Below are positions 1 to 8,582 of a DNA stretch of 64,000 bases, one piece after another. The stretch is taken from assembly GCA_965221035.1 (NCBI GenBank), contig OZ244860.1, positions 1,426,001 through 1,490,000 of the forward strand, in the 5' to 3' direction. The DNA is from UBA6522 sp965221035 (lineage in GTDB: Bacteria; Pseudomonadota; Gammaproteobacteria; Steroidobacterales; Rariloculaceae). Positions within the stretch are counted from its first letter, which is position 1, and each line of letters begins with the position of its first letter. Under the pieces are notes generated by a model that had not been told where the DNA came from, did not search any database, and was given only the letters and a program-made list of their open reading frames with translations. Made by a program: the position numbers and the translations under genes.

Positions 1-345
1 GGGGAAGTCGCATACCTATGATTTCACCTTGGCCGACATTTGTCGGATCATCCCTGATCCTGGTGGGCTCGGCGATGGGTTTGAGCGCAGGTTGGACCGC
101 AGGATTCTCGGTGGAGCGAGTTCGTGTTCACCTACTATTCTGTGTCTGATGCCATTGCCCGCAATCAAACAGAGAAGCTGGGCGAATTGATGGAAAACTA
201 TTTCTTTTCCAGCTTCGGTGGTGACTGCACTGTTGAAAAAACATCAAGAGTTTCCGGGGATCCCCGGAGGATGCCATTGCTCGGGAAAGTACTCAGCGCC
301 GGATGCGCTCCCGCACAGTACGATTCCGAAGGGTTGGTCAGCGCA
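1..345 (+). repeat. Dispersed repeat R1, copy 1
   Basis: This stretch reappears, inverted, at about 15755-16110 and 28430-28665. All three copies share an internal segment that can be read as YYSVSDAIARNQ, and copies 1 and 2 also share a 3' part ending near GLVSAYV. In copies 2 and 3 the repeat follows the stop codon of an IF1 immunity gene, so it is probably the downstream flank of an immunity module. Reading frames inside it are short and shift between copies, so I do not call a gene. Confidence 0.7.
245..275 (+). repeat. Module-end hairpin repeat, copy a
   Basis: Contains the perfect palindrome CCGGGGATCCCCGG within a variant of the AGAGTCTCCGGGG...CCGGAGGAT unit. It lies inside repeat R1, ahead of the HExxH toxin tail remnant. 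Confidence 0.6.
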
Positions 346-379
346 TACGTACTTCAGCACGTGTAGGGTGAATCCAATC

Positions 380-469
380 TGGCCCTGCAACCGGCCTGTA
401 GATATGGTTATCGACGATATGTATGATCAACTGGATGGATTGGATAATATTCCTGAGGACAAGGACTGA
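380..469 (+). pseudogene. C-terminal tail remnant of HExxH-type toxin
   Basis: About 28 codons, ending DQLDGLDNIPEDKD and a stop, match the last residues of the HExxH-type toxin at 12717 (DELDGLTNIPEDDD) and the tail at 14569 (ELNGLINIPE). The rest of the toxin is missing; upstream is repeat R1. An immunity-like gene starts 28 bases after the stop, as expected for a toxin tail retained with its immunity gene after recombination. The match is short but position and neighbour agree. Confidence 0.6.
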
Positions 470-497
470 ACTGGGGATTTATCCCTAGGAGGCGGCA

Positions 498-1067
498 ATG
501 AGGAAGGCGGCTATATTTGCATTGTGTTTTGCGGCTACGGGCAACTCCCTGTCAAGTCCCGTCGAAACACCACCCATGGACTCCAAGGTGTCGCCGTGGT
601 CGTTCAGACAATTCACTGACCACCACAAACAACCGTGCGCGGACGCGTCGTATCAATGTCTCGCGAAGCACTTGATGTATTTGCAGTGTGGTGCTGTTCT
701 AGTGGAGAAGTTGGCGTTGCGCGAGGGCGAGGTTCCGCAATGGTATGCCTACAGCATGCACAGCGGACCGAAAGTTCTTTTTGCAGTCGCAGGTTATTTT
801 GTACTTTCTTCGTTCGATCCATCCTTGCCAGCGAGTTGGTATTCCGGCGATGAGTTCGATCCAATGGAATCAATTGACCTACGTCCCGAAGTTGTGGTTC
901 GTGATCAAGATCTGGCATCTCGAGGCAATCAACGATTGGCCGAGTTTGTGCAGCAGACCATCGATTGGCTGGATTCGCGCAATCGGACGATGCTAGACGC
1001 GTGCGAGCTTCAGTTATTTTGGACGGGGTTGAGGTCGGGTTGGTTCGAGCAGCGAGAGGGCGGGTAG
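498..1067 (+). CDS. Exported immunity-like protein, family IF2-a (copy 1)
   Basis: This 189-residue protein begins with an apparent signal peptide (MRKAAIFALCFAATGNSLS), so it should act in the periplasm. It is clearly related to the protein at 12050-12682: both share LMYLQCGA near residue 55, a WYAYS segment, a FDPSLPA segment and a C-terminal TIDWLDS...DACEL block. Conserved cysteines suggest disulfides. It follows a remnant of an HExxH metalloprotease-type toxin tail, the same order as at 12-13 kb, so I infer an immunity protein for that toxin class. GGAGG lies 5-6 bases before the ATG. No database family is recognised. The reading frame is intact although the toxin in front of it is almost gone. 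Confidence 0.75.
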   Translation: MRKAAIFALCFAATGNSLSSPVETPPMDSKVSPWSFRQFTDHHKQPCADASYQCLAKHLMYLQCGAVLVEKLALREGEVPQWYAYSMHSGPKVLFAVAGYFVLSSFDPSLPASWYSGDEFDPMESIDLRPEVVVRDQDLASRGNQRLAEFVQQTIDWLDSRNRTMLDACELQLFWTGLRSGWFEQREGG

Positions 1068-1219
1068 GCCTGCGGCAATCACCTAAAACCGGTGTTTGGT
1101 TTCCTTTGAAATCGAGGATGAAGTGCTGGTGGAAATAATCCGAAGTTCAGCGGCTTAGCGGTTCGATTGGCGGTTGGAGGCACCGGGACCCTGCTCGGCG
1201 GATCGTTCATGTAGCCGGT

Positions 1220-1845
1220 GCGGACCGGCCCAACGCGGTGTACGCGTACCGGGCGCGGGCCTGCGCGGACGGTTATTGCGGGGAGTGGAGCGAGACCGAC
1301 CGGGTGACGGTGGTGCGCCCGGACATGCCGAGCTTTGCGGGCGTGACGGTGGCCGATCAGCTGTGGGTGGTGGACGAGGCGATCGAGCCGTTCACGCTGC
1401 CGGCGGCGGCGGGCGAGTACCTGTACCGGGTCCGCGCGTGCGACGAGGTCGGGTGTGGGGAGTGGAGCGGGCTAAAGATCGTGTGGGTGAACTTGCCCCC
1501 GTCCGTGGGGTTCGACGGCACGTACGTGGCGCGGGCCGGCGACCTCGGTTCGGACGGGGACACTGACATCTACCTGTCGCCGCTGGCCGTGGGCACGGGC
1601 CATGTCGGGGAGTTCATCTTGAGGAACGACGCCGGCGAGTTCGTGCTGCACACGAGTCCCACGGTCGCGGAGCTGGCCGCTGCGCAGACGTGGCTTGTAT
1701 CCACGCAACTGATAGTCATCCTGGAGGACGTGAACGTGGACGGGGTGTGGGACGCGCACGTCGGCGGGGTGTCCGGCACGGCGGGTTTCGCCGGCGCGGT
1801 GGACCCGATCGTCATCGCCCCGGCGTCGGCGGGGGGGTTCCGACG
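1220..1845 (+). pseudogene. Core protein fragment: FN3-like, Ig-like, FG-GAP-like
   Basis: The frame reads through the end of a fibronectin III-like domain (YRARACADGYCGEWSE), the beginning of a putative-Ig repeat (DQLWVVDEAIEPFTLPAAA), a second FN3 end (YRVRACDEVGCGEWSG), then FG-GAP/VCBS-like repeats (AGDLGSDGDTDIYLSP and LEDVNVDG). Similar blocks occur at 6.7-7.2, 10.0-11.9 and 31.2-31.6 kb. The Ig repeat is joined to the FN3 end in mid-domain, so an internal deletion is likely. There is no start, and homology to the core stops near 1845. I read it as a fragment of the structural part of a polymorphic toxin. Confidence 0.65.
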
Positions 1846-2141
1846 GACAGCTTGCCGTCGGAAACATGGATACAGTTTGGAACATTACCACGCAGGTCCA
1901 GAAGTGTGTGCATCTTCACGGTGTTGTCAATGGCAACCGAAAACTGCTCACTTTTAACAACTGAAAACTGCACACTTTTTGGGCGGGCTTAGCGGCTCCA
2001 ACGTCCCACAGTCGTTTATTTCGTGGCCTGAACGGGCGATACTCAATCAAGAATGCATCCAGACCGCGACGCCTCCACCTTATATCAGCACTGAAGCTGT
2101 CCTACGAACCGGAATCACCCCTCCACGCTGGTAGTCCCCTC
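1846..2141. other. Gene-free stretch with repeated GAAAACTGC-CACTTTT motif
   Basis: No coding region is supported here. Around 1937-1980 the motif GAAAACTGCTCACTTTT is followed after a few bases by GAAAACTGCACACTTTTT, a tandem pair of the kind seen at the ends of some insertion sequences (IS21-type ends come to mind). No transposase remains nearby, so at most this is an old element end. Confidence 0.3.
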
Positions 2142-2729
2142 TTAATTTGCGTGGCTGATGTTGAACGATTCGGAGAGCGTGGCGGAAGAACAGCCGGTGC
2201 ATTGAAGCGTGACCTCGTACTTAGCCACCCAAGACCACAGGCCCTCCCTCCAAAGAGGAACCACTAGTTCATCCGCAGGAAACGGACCGAACCAGACGGA
2301 CGTTATTGAATTCCCGTCGAGCGCACCCACGGTCCGCGTTTCAATGGATATTGGGCCTTCCCACTGCGCCAGTTCAGCCGGAGGCGGCTGATACTCAAAA
2401 TCCCAAGTCCCCCCAATCTTGCGATCTCTAGACAAGTGCAGCGTTATCGGACCTATCGGAACCGCACCCTTGTTCTCAATGATCGCGACCAAGTCGAAAT
2501 TCTCGGGACTGCGGTCCCCCCACTTGTCCATCACCCAATACGAGAAAAGCCTGTATTCGGTAGGGCCTGTTGGATGGCGCATGTTGTCGACTTCCTTCAA
2601 CAACGGGAAATGCGCCATGGCGAACAAGCCGAGCAACCAGACTTGAACGTCGTCATCCTGCGCCACGGCTCTGGGAGCGGAGAATAATCCGGCACCGATC
2701 CATCCGATCAACAGGCACGTTCGTTTCAT
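2142..2729 (-). CDS. Secreted immunity-like protein, family IF1 (copy 1)
   Basis: A 195-residue protein with signal peptide MKRTCLLIGWIGAGLFSA; I start at this Met because the other copies begin here, although an in-frame ATG lies 90 bases upstream. IF1 proteins have a conserved plan: AHFPLL near residue 40, PTGPTEY, DKWGDR, ENFDLVAIIEN, a VWFGPF segment and a C-terminal CxxC (here CTGCS). The strand-rich pattern suggests an exported beta-sandwich, but I recognise no named family. Elsewhere IF1 genes follow M74-type toxin genes by a few bases; this copy has no toxin in front of it and is an orphan. It is the most divergent copy: its C-terminus ends ISHAN rather than AHPH or HPL. Confidence 0.75.
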   Translation of the reverse strand: MKRTCLLIGWIGAGLFSAPRAVAQDDDVQVWLLGLFAMAHFPLLKEVDNMRHPTGPTEYRLFSYWVMDKWGDRSPENFDLVAIIENKGAVPIGPITLHLSRDRKIGGTWDFEYQPPPAELAQWEGPISIETRTVGALDGNSITSVWFGPFPADELVVPLWREGLWSWVAKYEVTLQCTGCSSATLSESFNISHAN

Positions 2730-2917
2730 TCGTCGAGCAGTACAATGCACAAGCGGGCCCCTTCGCCTGGGTCGCCACCACCGAATCCATCCTCGACAAA
2801 ATCGAACAAACTTGCTCATTAGTTTCCGGGAAACGACTCTAGTGCGTGCGAATGTATTTCAAGGACAGGCTGAAAGTTCTGCCGATATTCAGTGTCTAGC
2901 CACTTACATTCATTCCC

Positions 2918-3502
2918 TCAAAGCGGGTGGGCCATATCGAACGACGCAGACGCCGTCATGGGGGAACAGCCATCGCATTCAAGCGTGACCTCGTATCTGG
3001 CCTCCCAAGCCCAAAGGTCCATATCCCAAAGAAGACCAAAATCCCGAAGTTCAGGCGTGGAAAACGGTCCGAACCAGACGGACACTGCCGAATCCGCATC
3101 TAGCGTGTCGACCATCCTAGTTTCCACGTCAACCGGGCCTTCCCACTCCGCCAGTTCTCGCGGGTGCGGCTGAGACCTAAAATCCCAAGTCTCCCCAATC
3201 TTGCGATCTCCAGTCAGTCGCAATTCGATCGGACCTACCGGCTGCGAACCAATATTCTCAATGATCGCAACCAAGTCGAAATTCCTGGGACAGCGATCCC
3301 CCCACTTGTCCACCAAGCAAACCGTGAGGCGCTTGTACTCGGTAGGCCCCGTTGGATGGCGCAGGTAGCTGTCTTCCCCCAACAACGGGAAATGCGCCAA
3401 CGCGTATAACTCGACGCGAATATCGGCATCCTGCGCCACCGCCATGGGAGCGCTGAATAATCCGGCGCCTATCCATCCGATTAACCCAAGTTTACCAACC
3501 AT
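2918..3502 (-). CDS. Secreted immunity-like protein, family IF1 (copy 2)
   Basis: 194 residues with signal peptide (MVGKLGLIGWIGAGLFSAP, cleavage likely after AVAQ). It carries the IF1 blocks AHFPLL, PTGPTEY, NFDLVAIIEN, VWFGPF and CDGCSP. The start region differs from other copies because the usual MKRxx start is replaced by MVGKL. The IS1634-type element begins about 50 bases upstream, so the native promoter and any toxin partner have been cut away. Downstream (2830-2905) is a degenerate copy of the conserved post-immunity element, with a stop in its micro-ORF. Confidence 0.75.
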   Translation of the reverse strand: MVGKLGLIGWIGAGLFSAPMAVAQDADIRVELYALAHFPLLGEDSYLRHPTGPTEYKRLTVCLVDKWGDRCPRNFDLVAIIENIGSQPVGPIELRLTGDRKIGETWDFRSQPHPRELAEWEGPVDVETRMVDTLDADSAVSVWFGPFSTPELRDFGLLWDMDLWAWEARYEVTLECDGCSPMTASASFDMAHPL

Positions 3503-3550
3503 TTTGACAAGTTGTTTTATATCAACAGGTTACGTTGCCAATTATCCGCG

Positions 3551-5486
3551 TATGGCACTACAAACGCGGTGAAACCGGTTTTTTCGGGGATCTCAGACGA
3601 TCATCTTCTGCGTGCCGCCCGCCGACGAATGGATGCCGAGTGCATCGAAGATCGCCTGCTGTTCCGGCTCCGGCCGCGTTGCCTTTCGCACATGCAAGGT
3701 CCTGCCATCGGCGCGCTTGAACGTCGCGGTGACGCGCATGCGCCCGGCGAGCGTGCGACGCAGGGTCGTCCAGCTGGCCGGTCGGCCACTGCCGCGAGCG
3801 CTCTCGCTCAGCCGTTTGCGAATGACCTGCACGAGCTGATAGGCGATCACGGTGATGAACAGGTGACCCTCGGCCCGTAGCGGCTTGTGGTGATAGATGG
3901 GGCGCAGCCCCAGTTCGGATTTCAGCGAACGGAACACCGCCTCAAGATCGGTGAGCAGGGTGTAGGTGCGCCACAGCGTCTGTTCGCTCCAGTCGGTCTC
4001 GTTGCTGCGCAGGCAATAGACGCCCGGATGCGTGGTCATGGAGCCGTCGACGGGCTTTCGGGTCCAACCCACCGCCACCGCCTTCTCGCCGCTCTCGTCG
4101 GCGGTGACCTCGATGTCGTAGTGCTGGGCGATGCCGCGGCTTTTCTCCTTCATGCGCCCGATACGCTGCCAGACGCGGTCGAGCTTTTTCTGCGTGCGCG
4201 GCCGCGACAGCCCCTCGTGCAGGGCGTTCAGATCCCGCTCGAAGCGCTGCGCAAACCGCTCGGCGATGCCGCGCTCCTTCTCGGCACGCTCTTCGGAATA
4301 GCAGTACAGCCGCACTTCCCCGGCTTCGGGGTCATCGACCTTGTGCAAGTGAACCGTCCCACCGCTGCGGGTGCGATGGGCCGTGGCCGCCTCGGCGTCG
4401 AACCGCCGCCGCCGCTCGCGGCTGACCACGATGTAGCGATAGCCGTTATCGCGCAACCACCGCAACTGCTCCTCGGTGGCGATGCCGCGGTCGAGCACCA
4501 CGCGGGCGCCGGGTGGCGCCTCAAGCGCCGAGAGCATCTCGGCCAGCGTGCGATCCTCGCGGACGTTGCCCGCAAACACTTGGGAGCGCCGCACGAAGCC
4601 GCCGCCGTCGAGCACCAGCCCCAACGTCAACAACGGGCAGTCGCTGCGCTTCTCCTTCGAATGGCCGCGTCGTGCCTTCGGCTGCGGGGCCGCTTCGCCT
4701 TCGTAGTAGGTGTTCGTCAGGTCGTAGAGGGTGATCGTCGGCGACAGCCCGAACAACTCCATCGCCTGGCCGAACAGGTGCGACTCGATGGCCTCGCGGT
4801 GCCTCATCAACGCATCCGAGGCCCGGTACAGTTGCATCGCCCCCATCGTCTCGAAGTCCACCCCCAGCAACTCGCCCAGGGCACTGCGCCCGCGCAGCCA
4901 CGCATGCGTCGCCCGCTCCGAGGCAGGATGCGCCAGACGGCCGATGATCGAACCCACCGCCGCCGCGCGCAGCGGCCCGTTCATCCCCAACTCGGCCATC
5001 AACTGCAAAAGACCCAGTTGCGACAGCGCCCACAGACCCACCGCTTCAACGCCGACGCTGCGCGGACGCACCAGGTCCAGGGAATCGACATCCACCGACT
5101 GCAGGTCGCGCCCGGGCGGTGCGCTGTCTGCGGATGCCTCGGCCGGCGCCGGGTTGCGGGCCAGCAATTGCGCGGCGATGCGTTGGGCTTCTTCTTCGAG
5201 CCTCGCGGGCGCGTCCTCGAGCAGGGGCCTCTGACCGTCGAGGATCTCCTCGACGCGCTGGCACAGACGGGGCCAGTGTTCGCGGGGGATGGCGAAGTGG
5301 CCACCGAGGTTGAGCAGCGTGCGTTGTCGGACCTTGGCGCCGATGCGCTGGCTGTTCACCAGACGGTGGGTGTAGTAGGTCTGGCCGTCGGTACGGCGGG
5401 TCTGGGTGCGTCGCACGAACATGGTGGAGACGGTAGCGGCGGCGTCGCCTGGAGTCAATACCTGTACGATACATTATGGCACTACA
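3551..5486 (-). mobile_element. IS1634-type insertion sequence no. 1
   Basis: The element carries one transposase gene and is bracketed by a 12-base direct repeat TATGGCACTACA at 3551-3562 and 5475-5486. IS1634-group elements are known for long and variable target duplications, so the repeat may be the duplicated target. I could not find clear terminal inverted repeats. It sits between IF1 copy 2 and a scrap of another toxin/IF1 junction. Confidence 0.65.
3593..5422 (-). CDS. IS1634 family transposase
   Basis: A 609-residue DDE transposase. The start is placed at MFVRRTQ because the related element at 26208 also starts MFVRVK; a longer frame adds 12 codons. The N-terminal part has the VNSQRIGAKVRQRTLLNLG block typical of the family. 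Candidate acidic residues are seen in LYDLTNTYYEG, VVLDRGIATEEQL and LTDLEAVFRSLKSELGLRPIYH (two D positions and the E of the Y-R-E-K signature). The frame is intact, so the element may still move. The opposite strand also has a long open frame, which I regard as a shadow. Confidence 0.9.
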   Translation of the reverse strand: MFVRRTQTRRTDGQTYYTHRLVNSQRIGAKVRQRTLLNLGGHFAIPREHWPRLCQRVEEILDGQRPLLEDAPARLEEEAQRIAAQLLARNPAPAEASADSAPPGRDLQSVDVDSLDLVRPRSVGVEAVGLWALSQLGLLQLMAELGMNGPLRAAAVGSIIGRLAHPASERATHAWLRGRSALGELLGVDFETMGAMQLYRASDALMRHREAIESHLFGQAMELFGLSPTITLYDLTNTYYEGEAAPQPKARRGHSKEKRSDCPLLTLGLVLDGGGFVRRSQVFAGNVREDRTLAEMLSALEAPPGARVVLDRGIATEEQLRWLRDNGYRYIVVSRERRRRFDAEAATAHRTRSGGTVHLHKVDDPEAGEVRLYCYSEERAEKERGIAERFAQRFERDLNALHEGLSRPRTQKKLDRVWQRIGRMKEKSRGIAQHYDIEVTADESGEKAVAVGWTRKPVDGSMTTHPGVYCLRSNETDWSEQTLWRTYTLLTDLEAVFRSLKSELGLRPIYHHKPLRAEGHLFITVIAYQLVQVIRKRLSESARGSGRPASWTTLRRTLAGRMRVTATFKRADGRTLHVRKATRPEPEQQAIFDALGIHSSAGGTQKMIV

Positions 5487-5599
5487 TCGCCCATTCGCCT
5501 TTTCCAACCACAGAAAATCAATGAGTTACGACAAATATACCGGCGAATCAGGGCCGAATCCGACCCCAAAACCTACGATCTTGGTAAAGATGGGTTAAC

Positions 5600-5665
5600 A
5601 GGTACGTTCGTTTCATTTCAGCTCACTCGCAGTATTCGACATGCAGATGATTATCGTGAACGCTA
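5600..5665 (-). pseudogene. Scrap of M74-type toxin end and IF1 start
   Basis: On the minus strand this reads the end of an M74-type tip (HLHVEYCE then stop), the usual seven-base gap, and MKRTYLL, the start of an IF1 protein. The IF1 frame loses homology after seven residues. It shows that a complete toxin-immunity junction once existed beside IS no. 1. Confidence 0.6.
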
Positions 5666-5785
5666 CTGTGATCGCAAGTCTAGCCGCGCACGTCAGCGAC
5701 CAACCCTTCGGGTCCGTGCGCGATCCGGGCAGGGTTGCGGTGGAATCGGTCGCCCTTGGGCGAGAGGCGGGGCGTGTGAGCGACG

Positions 5786-5992
5786 TTATTCTCCAGATTC
5801 CACAAGCTCGCGCAGTTCTTCATGACTCAGCCGTCGAGACATCAGACACCGCATATCGTCTTCGGCGCACAATCTGCGCAGTTCCGCCGGGTCGGTCTGA
5901 AACGCGGACGCGCCCACCGCCCCAAACATCAAAAAAAACAACAGCAAGAGCCCTCGCACGCCACCGTCCGTCGTTCGAAAATTGCTACTCAC
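5786..5992 (-). pseudogene. IF2-b immunity gene with internal in-frame deletion
   Basis: A 68-residue frame whose first ~47 residues match the copy at 9630-10157 (signal anchor, then TDPAELRRLCAEDD) and whose last ~18 residues match its C-terminus (EELRELVESGE). The roughly 105 codons between are missing without loss of frame. It starts GTG overlapping the TGA of the upstream toxin tail (FLEKSAVPSRV). The product lacks the conserved middle and is probably inactive. Confidence 0.65.
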
Positions 5993-6159
5993 ACTCTACT
6001 GGGCACGGCGGATTTTTCAAGAAATCCCTCCACGCGGTCGAAGTCGTCCCAGAAAAATACGTCGGCGCCGCAGGCCAGACCATTCCGCGGAGAATCGGTA
6101 GAAATGCGTGCGACATCAACGCTCCCTGGCGCAAGGAAATTCGGGGCGTCTGAGCGGCG

Positions 6160-6690
6160 CTATTCTCTGGATTCCCCAAGTTCGCGCAGCTCCTCGGGAC
6201 TTGTGCGCCGCGACTTCCAATACGCCAGCCGATGCACCAATCTATGCTGACACTCGCTCCAGTCGAATTCCTGACGGTCAGTACATCGGAGAAAGTAGTC
6301 CACGTCGCAGTTGCCCAGCTCGCGCGCGCCGATTTCGTTCAGCAAATTGGACCTGAAGGCCGAGAAGCGTACCGCGTCCATCCAATCGACATAGACCAAT
6401 TCCTTGAACTTCCGAAGCGGGAGGGTCGGACCGCCCCGCTCGGAGTACACGTACCAGCGATCGATCAATCCGAACCACGCAGGTCGCTTGCTGTAAATAA
6501 AAAAACACGAACTGACGTCGTAGTAGTCCATCTCCAAGCATCTTGTGTCGTCATTTCCGCAAAACCGGCGCCGCTCGTCGGTATCCATCTGAAACGCCAA
6601 CGCGCCTGCGGACCCGATCACCAGCAACGCGGTGGCGCCACACACCCAAAACCTATTGGCCGCAGTTCCTCGGTAAGGTGGATATCTCAT
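6160..6690 (-). CDS. Exported immunity-like protein, family IF2-b (copy 1)
   Basis: A 176-residue protein starting MRYPPYRGT, with a hydrophobic segment (CGATALLVIGSAGALAF) that acts as a signal peptide or anchor. Conserved features shared with 9630-10157 are RFCGNDDTRCL, FIYSKRPAWFGL, RGGPTLPLRKFKEL, NCDVDYFL and the C-terminal CQHRLVHRLAYWK. The pattern C..CL..C..W.V.S..GG followed by a C-terminal D/C/W block is shared with IF2-a and IF2-c, so I group them as one superfamily. The upstream toxin tail (DEINCVEGF) overlaps its 5' end and stops inside it, suggesting coupled translation. I infer a periplasmic immunity role. Confidence 0.7.
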   Translation of the reverse strand: MRYPPYRGTAANRFWVCGATALLVIGSAGALAFQMDTDERRRFCGNDDTRCLEMDYYDVSSCFFIYSKRPAWFGLIDRWYVYSERGGPTLPLRKFKELVYVDWMDAVRFSAFRSNLLNEIGARELGNCDVDYFLRCTDRQEFDWSECQHRLVHRLAYWKSRRTSPEELRELGESRE

Positions 6691-7180
6691 AAAAACCCTC
6701 CACGCAGTTGATCTCGTCCAGCATGTCCTGTCGTGGTACGGCAATACCATTTATCTTGCGAATATTCTTGTCTCGAGCCGGGTCAATTCCACGGTCGAGT
6801 CGTTCCCGGCCGCCAGCGGCGTGAACGTCTCGATCGCCTCGTCCACCACCCACACTTGATCGGCCACCGTCACGCCCGCGAAGCTCGGTATGTCCGGGCG
6901 CACTACCGGTCAGTCTCGCTCCACTCCCCGCAGAAGCCGTCCGCGCAGGCCCGCGCCCGAGTGCGCGGTGGTCCAGGCGCCGGCGTCCGCCCGCTCCTGC
7001 AACTCGTACGACGTGGCCCCGCCGGAAAAACCCCACGACACCGTGTAGGTCCCCGTCGCGTTGGTCGCCGAACCCGACACCAGAAGGTTCGACGGCGCCG
7101 CCAGCGTCACCCGCCACCCGAAACCCAGCGTCGCGGTGTCCCCGTCGGCGTCGGTGGCAATCGACAACATCCTCCGGGGA
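6653..7180 (-). pseudogene. Core fragment fused to short toxin tail
   Basis: From the hairpin repeat at 7172 the minus strand enters core sequence (ATDADGDTATLGFGWRV), then an FN3-like domain (TYTVSWGFSGGATSYELQE) with an internal deletion that removes the TDRPNAVYAYR part and shifts frame. Part of an Ig repeat follows, then a toxin tail DEINCVEGFYEISTL. The tail has its own stop at 6653, inside the next gene. The toxin catalytic domain is absent. Confidence 0.6.
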
Positions 7181-7200
7181 CCCCCGGAGACTCTCGATGC
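7160..7200 (-). repeat. Module-end hairpin repeat, copy b
   Basis: On the minus strand this reads GGCATCGAGAGTCTCCGGGG(G), with CTCCGGGG...CCCCGGAG forming a strong stem. The same unit occurs near 245-275, 15826-15855, 26028-26060 and 27985-28017. Here it separates the flank of IF1 copy 3 from a core fragment. Confidence 0.65.
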
Positions 7201-7265
7201 CTTCACTTGTGTCAGCCCGACAAACCCTTCGGGATCACTGATTTATTTTGATAAGCACACCTCAA

Positions 7266-7352
7266 TCATGCTTTTGCGACTGCTTCGCCAGACTGAATCT
7301 CGCCCGTGCGGATGTATTTCATGGACAAGCTGTAAGTTCTGCCGAAATTCAG
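7266..7352 (-). other. Post-immunity element with degraded micro-ORF
   Basis: After the IF1 copy 3 gene, the minus strand can be read as TLNFGRTYSLSMKYIRTGE... to a stop at 7266. It is closely similar to the micro-ORF at 25855-26016 and to 29352-29447, but the start is lost here. The element follows most IF1 genes; whether it is translated is unknown. Confidence 0.45.
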
Positions 7353-7376
7353 AGTTCAGCGAAAAATATGTTCCCA

Positions 7377-7961
7377 TTAATGCGGGTGGGCCATAGTGAA
7401 CGACGCGGAAGCCGTCATGGGGGAACAGCCATCGCAAACAAGCGTGACCTCATATCTGGCCTCCCAAGGCCAAAGGTCCAACGCCCAAAGAGGCCTCCAT
7501 AGTTCATCAGTGGAAAGCGGACCGAACCAGACTGACTTTATTGAATTCCCGTCAAGCGCCCCGACCGTCCTTGTTTCAAGGAGTTTCGGGCCTTCCCACT
7601 GCGCCAGTTCATGCGGACGCGGCTGAGACAAATTATCATAATCCAAAAACTCCCCAATCTTACGATCTCCAGTCAGGCGCAGTTCGATAGGGCCGACCGG
7701 CAACTCACCACGATTTTTAATGATCGCGACCAAGTCAAAATTCTCGGGACTGCGGTCCTGCCACTTGTCCATCACCCAATACGAGAAAAGCCTGTATTCG
7801 GTAGGCCCCGTTGGATAGCGCATGTTGTCGACTTCCCGCAACAACGGGAAATGCGCCAACGCAAACAACTCGACGTGAATATCGGCATCCTGCGCCAACG
7901 CCATGGGGGCGCTGAGGATTCCGGTACCACTCAACGTAATCCATAACAAGGCTCTTTTCAT
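7377..7961 (-). CDS. Secreted immunity-like protein, family IF1 (copy 3)
   Basis: 194 residues starting MKRALLWITLSGTG, signal peptide ending MALAQ. It has all IF1 blocks, with VDNMRYPTGPTEY and CDGCSPMTAS. The ATG lies six bases after the stop of the M74-type tip pseudogene at 7968, so this pair keeps the toxin-then-immunity order. The partner toxin carries a nonsense codon and has lost a zinc ligand, while this gene is intact, consistent with retention of protection after loss of attack. Confidence 0.8.
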   Translation of the reverse strand: MKRALLWITLSGTGILSAPMALAQDADIHVELFALAHFPLLREVDNMRYPTGPTEYRLFSYWVMDKWQDRSPENFDLVAIIKNRGELPVGPIELRLTGDRKIGEFLDYDNLSQPRPHELAQWEGPKLLETRTVGALDGNSIKSVWFGPLSTDELWRPLWALDLWPWEARYEVTLVCDGCSPMTASASFTMAHPH

Positions 7962-7967
7962 TTCAGC

Positions 7968-8520
7968 TTACTCGCAGTAATCGACATTTAGATGATGGTC
8001 ATGAGTGCGACTCGCATCAGATGTAATCGTTACCCCCCTCTCGCTCGTGATTTGCGGATCGTTGAAGATAATCTCGCAGACATTGTCGTCCTTCTCAGTC
8101 TCGTTTACCAGCTCCTGGGTCCTTTCCCGATCATATGTGTCTTGGTGGAAGTCCACCCGTTCCTTGGCCCCCTCCTTGCGCATCGGCCGGATATCGACTT
8201 TTTTGCCGACCAAGTGACTCTTGTGCCATGGATTCTCTTCGCCGCCGGGCCATGCCGCGCCTCCCTGCCGACCGATGTTCCCGACGCCGATCGGCGGCCC
8301 GTCCGGGTATTTTTCCTTCCAGCGCTCGCCGAGCTCCTTCACGGATTCGATCATCCCGGTGGTCTCGTACTGGCCCCTCCGATAGGTTCCGCCGCCGTCC
8401 TCTGGCGGGAAAGCGCCGCCTTATCCATACAGTCCCGGCGACGGCTCGGGCAACTGCGTGAACATGGTCGTGACGTCCTGGCTTCGGGCCGGAGGGATGA
8501 TGGTGTCAAACAGCCCCAGC
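7968..8520 (-). pseudogene. Broken M74 (MepA-like) toxin tip, copy 4
   Basis: The frame joins mid-domain at FGRILLGLFDTIIPPARSQ, runs through the proline-rich linker, meets an in-frame TAA at 8421-8423 (LYGY in other copies is LYG-stop here), and then continues open from Met 8354 to the normal end at 7968. The first zinc-ligand motif HLVGKKVD is present, but the C-terminal H-x2-H-x-H motif is HDHHLN, so the last histidine is asparagine. It is therefore 5' truncated, interrupted and probably catalytically dead. Its upstream joint lies within the post-immunity element of IF1 copy 4. Confidence 0.8.
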
Positions 8521-8582
8521 AAGATCCTGCCGAACTGAAATTTCCGCCTACATTCAGAGTCCAGCCACTGACATTCATTCCC

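Noticed and set aside
3887..5524. Long plus-strand open frame opposite the first IS1634 transposase
   Set aside because: It is antisense to a clearly recognised transposase; low-complexity Arg/His/Gln-rich product, no domain, typical of GC-rich shadow frames.
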